A DNA stretch of 38,046 nt from Candidatus Woesearchaeota archaeon (GTDB taxonomy: Archaea > Nanobdellota > Nanobdellia > Woesearchaeales > B29-G15), in assembly GCA_017610005.1 (NCBI GenBank), contig JAFCCU010000011.1:1-38046 (forward strand), written 5' to 3'. Numbering within the stretch: position 1 is the first letter of the stretch; each line of letters starts with the position of its first letter. Below, piece after piece: positions 34,993 to 38,046 of this stretch. The notes beneath the pieces are model-generated. The model was not told the DNA's origin and did no database searches. It worked only from the letters and a program-made list of their open reading frames with translations. A program made the position numbers and the translations under genes.

Positions 34993-36039
34993 TTAGATTA
35001 AAAATTTAAATAATCTTGGCTCAGCAAAAGCTAATTGTATAGCCATTACCACAAGATTATCTCTACTTACATTACTTAGAATTTTTTTAACTCGCTTTTG
35101 ATTTAATAGCTTTAAAAGCTCTTCATTATTTTTTGAGTGCATTATCTTATAAACCAGTTTATGCAATAAAAGTCCAGGTGTTAAAAGCAAATTCCAAAGT
35201 AAAAAATAACGAGGACCATGCAAAATACTTTGACTGGCAATTCTTGCAGATTCTAATGCCTGCACAATCCCTCCTCCTGTTGTTTGTTTAACAAATCCTC
35301 CTGCATCTCCGATTAAAAAGGCAAGACCTTTTTGCCTAAATCCTGCTGGGTGGAATATAGGGATTAGGCCACCATTAGTCATGTGAACTTTCTCAATTTT
35401 TAAGTTGTTTGTAAAGTCATTAAACTCAACTGAAGGAAAACTCATTGTGGCAACCCCAATTCTTGCGTTTGATTTACTTTCAGGAACAATCCAAGCAAAG
35501 CCTTTTTTTAATAAATGGAATTCAATTACATTATCATTCTTAAAATCAGCCAGCACTTGTTTTGTTTTGAAAAATTGTTGATTTTTGTATAAATCTAATT
35601 GGCGCGCAGTAAGACTTAATGGGCCATCTGCACCAATTATCCATTTACTTTTTGATAATCCTTTGTTTGTTATAACTGTGAAATTTTGATTTTCTTTAAA
35701 AATTTCTTTAACTTTAGTTGATAATGAATAAGTGGCACCAGCTCGTTTTGCCATTGTGGCAATTTGTTTGTCGAATGCAGTACGATTAATAATTAAATTC
35801 TCATTACTAAGAATTAATCTTTTTCTGCCTGCAACAAATAATACTTTTTGTGTTTTATTAATTATAACTCCTTTCCAAGGATTTAAATATCTCAGTATGT
35901 CTTTTGTAACAATCCCGGTGCATTGAACTGGCTCACCAATGGTTTTGTGCTCTTCGAGTACTCTTACATTTTTTCCTTTTTTTGCTAAGAGATATGCAGC
36001 ATAAGAGCCTGCAGGACCTGCACCGACGATAGTTATCAT
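34993..36039 (-). CDS. geranylgeranyl reductase-family FAD-dependent oxidoreductase
   Basis: A 348-aa flavoprotein with the FAD-binding ITIVGAGPAGSYAAYLLAKK (2-21), EPVQCTGIV, FAWIVPES and FLIGDAGGFVKQTTGGGIVQALESA. These are the marks of geranylgeranyl reductases, which saturate isoprenoid double bonds of archaeal lipids or of dolichyl carriers. Its position at the end of a glycan cluster, 39 bases upstream of the flippase gene, makes carrier-lipid reduction attractive, but bulk membrane lipid reduction is equally consistent. Leaderless ATG at 36039. Confidence 0.88.
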   Translation of the reverse strand: MITIVGAGPAGSYAAYLLAKKGKNVRVLEEHKTIGEPVQCTGIVTKDILRYLNPWKGVIINKTQKVLFVAGRKRLILSNENLIINRTAFDKQIATMAKRAGATYSLSTKVKEIFKENQNFTVITNKGLSKSKWIIGADGPLSLTARQLDLYKNQQFFKTKQVLADFKNDNVIEFHLLKKGFAWIVPESKSNARIGVATMSFPSVEFNDFTNNLKIEKVHMTNGGLIPIFHPAGFRQKGLAFLIGDAGGFVKQTTGGGIVQALESARIASQSILHGPRYFLLWNLLLTPGLLLHKLVYKIMHSKNNEELLKLLNQKRVKKILSNVSRDNLVVMAIQLAFAEPRLFKFLI

Positions 36040-36060
36040 AATAAATTGATAGTCTAATGA

Positions 36061-36072
36061 GATATATATATT
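36061..36072 (-). promoter_or_regulatory. TATA box for the geranylgeranyl reductase gene
   Basis: AATATATATATC on the minus strand is centred about 28 bases before ATG 36039 and no ribosome-binding site is seen. The ACTAT-N5-AATAGT palindrome starts 7 bases upstream, so it could act on this promoter too. Confidence 0.5.
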
Positions 36073-36078
36073 ATTTTA

Positions 36079-36094
36079 ACTATCAAACAATAGT
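36079..36094. promoter_or_regulatory. operator-like palindrome, copy 1, with TATA box at 36099-36108
   Basis: ACTATCAAACAATAGT is an interrupted palindrome. It is followed by TTTTTAAAGG (36099-36108), a BRE/TATA-like element, then TTTTAGGAGGTAA and ATG 36147. The same palindrome frame recurs at 37082-37097 and 37179-37194, each before a TATA box. Centre to TATA centre is about 17 bases here. Confidence 0.55.
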
Positions 36095-36146
36095 AACCTT
36101 TTTAAAGGATCCCTTTTCCCACTTGTAGTTTTAGGAGGTAATAATA

Positions 36147-36950
36147 ATGTTTTTTGGAGATATTCCGGTAGAAGAATTAAATAGACCTGCTCAAGTTGAG
36201 CTTTTCAAAGAGACAAGTGAAGATAGATGGGCTTGGATTGCAGCAGAGTATGGTTTTGGAGTTAATAAAAACGAAAACGTTGAGCTAACTCAAGATTGGA
36301 AAGGAAAATTACTTAATCCAGTGGCTTTTGGAAGGATTAATTTACTAGGAGAGTTTAGCTCAGTAGCAGAAAATTCTAAAATTAGTTTTGGAGGCGGTTG
36401 GGGGAGTTTAGTAAGGCCCCTTGACGAATTGTATTTAACTTTTGATGCTTCTTTACTGATTGGGTCTAATTCAGCTGGCCAGATTACTCTAGGGGGTCAA
36501 GGCAAGTTTACACTCGCATCTTTACTTAATTCTGGAGAGACAAGAGTAGAAGTAGGTGCAAGATATATGGTTGGTGTTGCAGATAGTTCAACAGAAAAAC
36601 CTTATTTATTGGAACCAACTGCTGGTCAAACCTTAGATGTAGTCTTGAAAATTAATTCAGAATTGGGAATTGTTAGTGCTAAGCTTTATGGAGAAGCTAA
36701 TAATCTTGTGACTTCCGGTGGAGACTGTGAGTTTAATGGTGGCTTTTTAGAAGCAACCTTACTTGGAAATACTGGCCCAGTGATTGGTATGATTAGAAAT
36801 TTATTTGGTGGAGTTGAAGTATCTAAGCATTCTTTAGAACCCGTGGGGATTAGGGGAGTTATTGGGATGAGTGTGGGCAGTGCTGGTTTATACTTAAAAA
36901 TTGGTGAAGGTCTGGCCACAGTTGGAATTTCTTCTGAAAGTAGCTTTTAA
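36147..36950 (+). CDS. unrecognised beta-rich protein
   Basis: A 267-aa protein I do not recognise. There is no signal peptide or membrane helix. The first 50 residues are charged and Trp-containing (DRWAWIAAEYGFG); the rest is a succession of short alternating polar/hydrophobic strands separated by Gly, Asn and Ser turns (for example KISFGGGWGSLV, ELYLTFDASLLIG, RVEVGARYMVGVA, SAKLYGEAN), and it ends in Phe. The pattern resembles a beta-barrel or beta-sandwich. It has a strong AGGAGGT ribosome-binding site and a palindrome-marked promoter shared in style with the operon at 37262. Only one Cys is present. No function can be assigned. Confidence 0.7.
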   Translation: MFFGDIPVEELNRPAQVELFKETSEDRWAWIAAEYGFGVNKNENVELTQDWKGKLLNPVAFGRINLLGEFSSVAENSKISFGGGWGSLVRPLDELYLTFDASLLIGSNSAGQITLGGQGKFTLASLLNSGETRVEVGARYMVGVADSSTEKPYLLEPTAGQTLDVVLKINSELGIVSAKLYGEANNLVTSGGDCEFNGGFLEATLLGNTGPVIGMIRNLFGGVEVSKHSLEPVGIRGVIGMSVGSAGLYLKIGEGLATVGISSESSF

Positions 36951-36975
36951 CTTTTTTTGATTTGTTAGAAATACC

Positions 36976-37065
36976 CCACTGCTTGCAGTGGTTGGGTGAA
37001 TGTACTTATGAGCTGCATTAGGGCTGGGTTTTTTAACACTAAAAATACTCCGCAGCTTGCTGCGG
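36976..37065 (+). repeat. two related REP-like hairpins
   Basis: CCACTGCTTGCAGTGG (36976-36991) and CCGCAGCTTGCTGCGG (37050-37065) each have 7-base arms around TT. Both are preceded by AAATAC and followed by TTGGG, so they are two diverged copies of one element with compensatory arm changes. The second is followed by ATTTTTATTTT and could also act as a terminator. The GCTTGC centre recalls REP/IS200-type hairpins of environmental genomes, but no transposase is nearby. Confidence 0.65.
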
Positions 37066-37081
37066 TTGGGATTTTTATTTT

Positions 37082-37097
37082 ACCATTATACAATAGT
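37082..37097. promoter_or_regulatory. operator-like palindrome, copy 2, with TATA box at 37112-37120
   Basis: ACCATTATACAATAGT differs from copy 1 in the outer left arm by one base. TTTATATAA at 37112-37120 follows, centre-to-centre about 27 bases. A transcript would start near 37142, where no coding frame begins, so it could be a leader or small RNA. Confidence 0.45.
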
Positions 37098-37178
37098 CTA
37101 CCCTCGAAATGTTTATATAATATGTTTCATTATTTTTGTATAATAAAAGGGGGTCCCGACATAAATCTTGGGTTTGTA

Positions 37179-37194
37179 ACTATTGTCCAATAGT
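37179..37194. promoter_or_regulatory. operator-like palindrome, copy 3, with TATA box at 37209-37218
   Basis: ACTATTGTCCAATAGT, extended by A and T to 8-base perfect arms (AACTATTG/CAATAGTT), precedes TTTAAAAAGG at 37209-37218 at about 27 bases centre-to-centre. The promoter serves ATG 37262, which has AGAGGGA about 10 bases upstream. Confidence 0.6.
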
Positions 37195-37261
37195 TAAAAT
37201 CCGATAGGTTTAAAAAGGATGAGTGGTTTTTCCCTCATAATTGGACTAGAGGGATTGTTAA

Positions 37262-37771
37262 ATGGATAACGATACTAACAAAGAAACTGTACTTTATTCT
37301 CTAAATTTAAATCCATCTGCAAACTCATATTCTATAACTGCTGATTCTTCTGCAGAGATGGATGCTCCTAGTCTACTTGAAAATATTACAAGCACTGCTC
37401 TAGCAACATTAGGTGAAACAACTTCTACAGAATATGCAATCGGCATACTCCCAAGCCCATACAGATTACCTGGAATTGAACAGCCGTTAATTGGCGGAGA
37501 AAAGGGCCTTGCAATTTTATTAGACAAGATTTTTGGTGGTTATGATTCAACAAGGGGAGATATTTCTCCAGAATATTTGGTTGATTCAGCAGATACCCCA
37601 GTAGAAAACCCATATGAAATCAGGGTTATTGGCTGTGGCCATTGCAGAGATAGCATGCCATTAGATGGCTTTCTTTCAGAAGCAGATCACCCAGCCAACC
37701 ATTATGTAAGCGAGATTCCAAGGCCAATGCCTGCGGAATCATATCATATTCAACCGAGGTGCGGAGAATGA
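37262..37771 (+). CDS. unrecognised soluble protein with C-terminal Cys/His cluster
   Basis: A 169-aa protein with no signal peptide or membrane segment. The first 60 residues are Ser/Thr/Asn-rich and look disordered. The C-terminal 50 contain GCGHCRDSMP (a CxxC with a His between), HPANHY, and a last Cys three residues from the end, which may bind metal. No family is recognised. It overlaps the following secreted-protein gene by 4 bases (ATGA) and has a palindrome-marked promoter, so the two form an operon. Confidence 0.65.
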   Translation: MDNDTNKETVLYSLNLNPSANSYSITADSSAEMDAPSLLENITSTALATLGETTSTEYAIGILPSPYRLPGIEQPLIGGEKGLAILLDKIFGGYDSTRGDISPEYLVDSADTPVENPYEIRVIGCGHCRDSMPLDGFLSEADHPANHYVSEIPRPMPAESYHIQPRCGE

Positions 37772-38046
37772 AAAAATTAATTTTGCTTTTACTAACCTTA
37801 TTTATAATAGCCCCAGTATTCGCTGCTGGCGATGTGGGTGGCGTATTAGGTACTCAATATTATGAATGGACTGTAGATGGGACAAGATTGACTGGTCTAG
37901 ATGAGAGAGCTTATAGCTCTACTCTTAATGCAGTTTTTACAGATCCTGGCAGTATCGTTACGTGTGAGGCATGGAGAGCAGATTGTTTTTTCGGTTGTGA
38001 AAAAGGCCCATCTTATGGAGAAGTATCAGTTCAAATTGCTGGAGGC
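37768..38046 (+). CDS. secreted protein, N-terminal part (cut by the window edge)
   Basis: 93 codons are open from ATG 37768 to the edge without a stop. The N-terminus MKKLILLLLTLFIIAPVFAA is a clear signal peptide with likely cleavage after the Ala pair. The mature start contains YYEWTVDGTRLTG and three cysteines in TCEAWRADCFFGCEKG, suggesting disulfides. No family is recognised. GCGGAGA lies just upstream, inside the preceding gene. Confidence 0.75.
   Translation, partial: MKKLILLLLTLFIIAPVFAAGDVGGVLGTQYYEWTVDGTRLTGLDERAYSSTLNAVFTDPGSIVTCEAWRADCFFGCEKGPSYGEVSVQIAGG

Larger units (their letters stand above)
36951..37261 (+). other. 311-base intergenic region with hairpins and two promoters
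   Basis: After the stop at 36950 there is a T-run (36953-36959), then two sister hairpins, a T-rich tract, operator copy 2 with a TATA box, about 60 bases without a coding frame, and operator copy 3 with a TATA box before ATG 37262. The stretch from about 37142 to 37200 could be a short untranslated RNA or an alternative long leader for the next operon. A 65-codon open frame crosses these elements but is not credible as a gene. Confidence 0.55.

Noticed and set aside
36996-37193. 65-codon open frame with GTG start
   Set aside because: It runs through a hairpin, an operator and a TATA box and has no ribosome-binding site; composition is not protein-like.

Overview
The window looks like an AT-rich archaeal chromosome segment devoted almost entirely to surface-glycan and N-glycan assembly. 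Archaeal signs seen directly are TATA-like boxes about 24-29 bases upstream of many operon-first start codons (leaderless layout), GGTGA/GGAGG ribosome-binding sites before internal genes, an AglB/STT3 oligosaccharyltransferase with a WWDFGHW motif, and a geranylgeranyl-reductase-family flavoprotein. The small SMR-type flippases, AT richness and operon style would fit a DPANN lineage (for example a woesearchaeote), but that placement is inference. No tRNA, rRNA, CRISPR array or intact insertion sequence was seen.

Layout. (1) 1-5069, plus strand: the edge of an unknown gene, a UDP-glucuronate-4-epimerase-like enzyme, then a nonulosonic (sialic-like) acid operon: N-acetyl sugar amidotransferase, NeuB-type synthase, and a fused SpsF-type cytidylyltransferase/PseG-type hydrolase. 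(2) 5049-15279, minus strand: eight tightly packed genes reading from a nucleotide-sugar dehydrogenase through an epimerase, a DegT aminotransferase, an aldolase-Rossmann fusion, a methyltransferase, a deacetylase-fold protein and a DegT-ATP-grasp fusion to a class I aminotransferase. This is the best candidate for an undescribed pathway: it could build an unusual amino or hydroxy acid and attach it to an amino sugar. (3) 15280-17914: a 14-bp GCGCGC-containing repeat present three times around a 65-aa zinc-ribbon protein, a frameshifted Nudix gene and a large GT-B-like transferase. (4) 18084-24100, plus strand: an AlgJ-like SGNH protein with an AlgI-like MBOAT (O-acylation pair), AglB, and a DPM1-like glycosyltransferase. 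(5) 24090-29915: a GT-C-like membrane protein divergent from an operon of two SMR half-flippases, a GT2, a DUF2304 protein and two GT4 glycosyltransferases; both directions appear to use one symmetric TATA box. (6) 29905-36039: CDP-6-deoxyhexose genes (rfbF, rfbG, reductase/epimerase), an FkbM methyltransferase, a Wzx-like flippase and the geranylgeranyl reductase. (7) 36040-38046: a different kind of region, with an unrecognised beta-rich 267-aa protein, two sister hairpins, three copies of an ACTAT-N5-AATAGT operator-like palindrome beside TATA boxes, and an operon of an unknown Cys/His-containing protein and a secreted protein cut by the window edge.

Together the genes make CMP- and CDP-activated sugars, uronic acid and amino-sugar derivatives, load sugars on polyprenyl phosphate, flip them, transfer them to protein (AglB) or other acceptors, and decorate them by O-acylation, methylation and amidation. 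Functions are assigned from family motifs read by eye; substrate specificities are not established.
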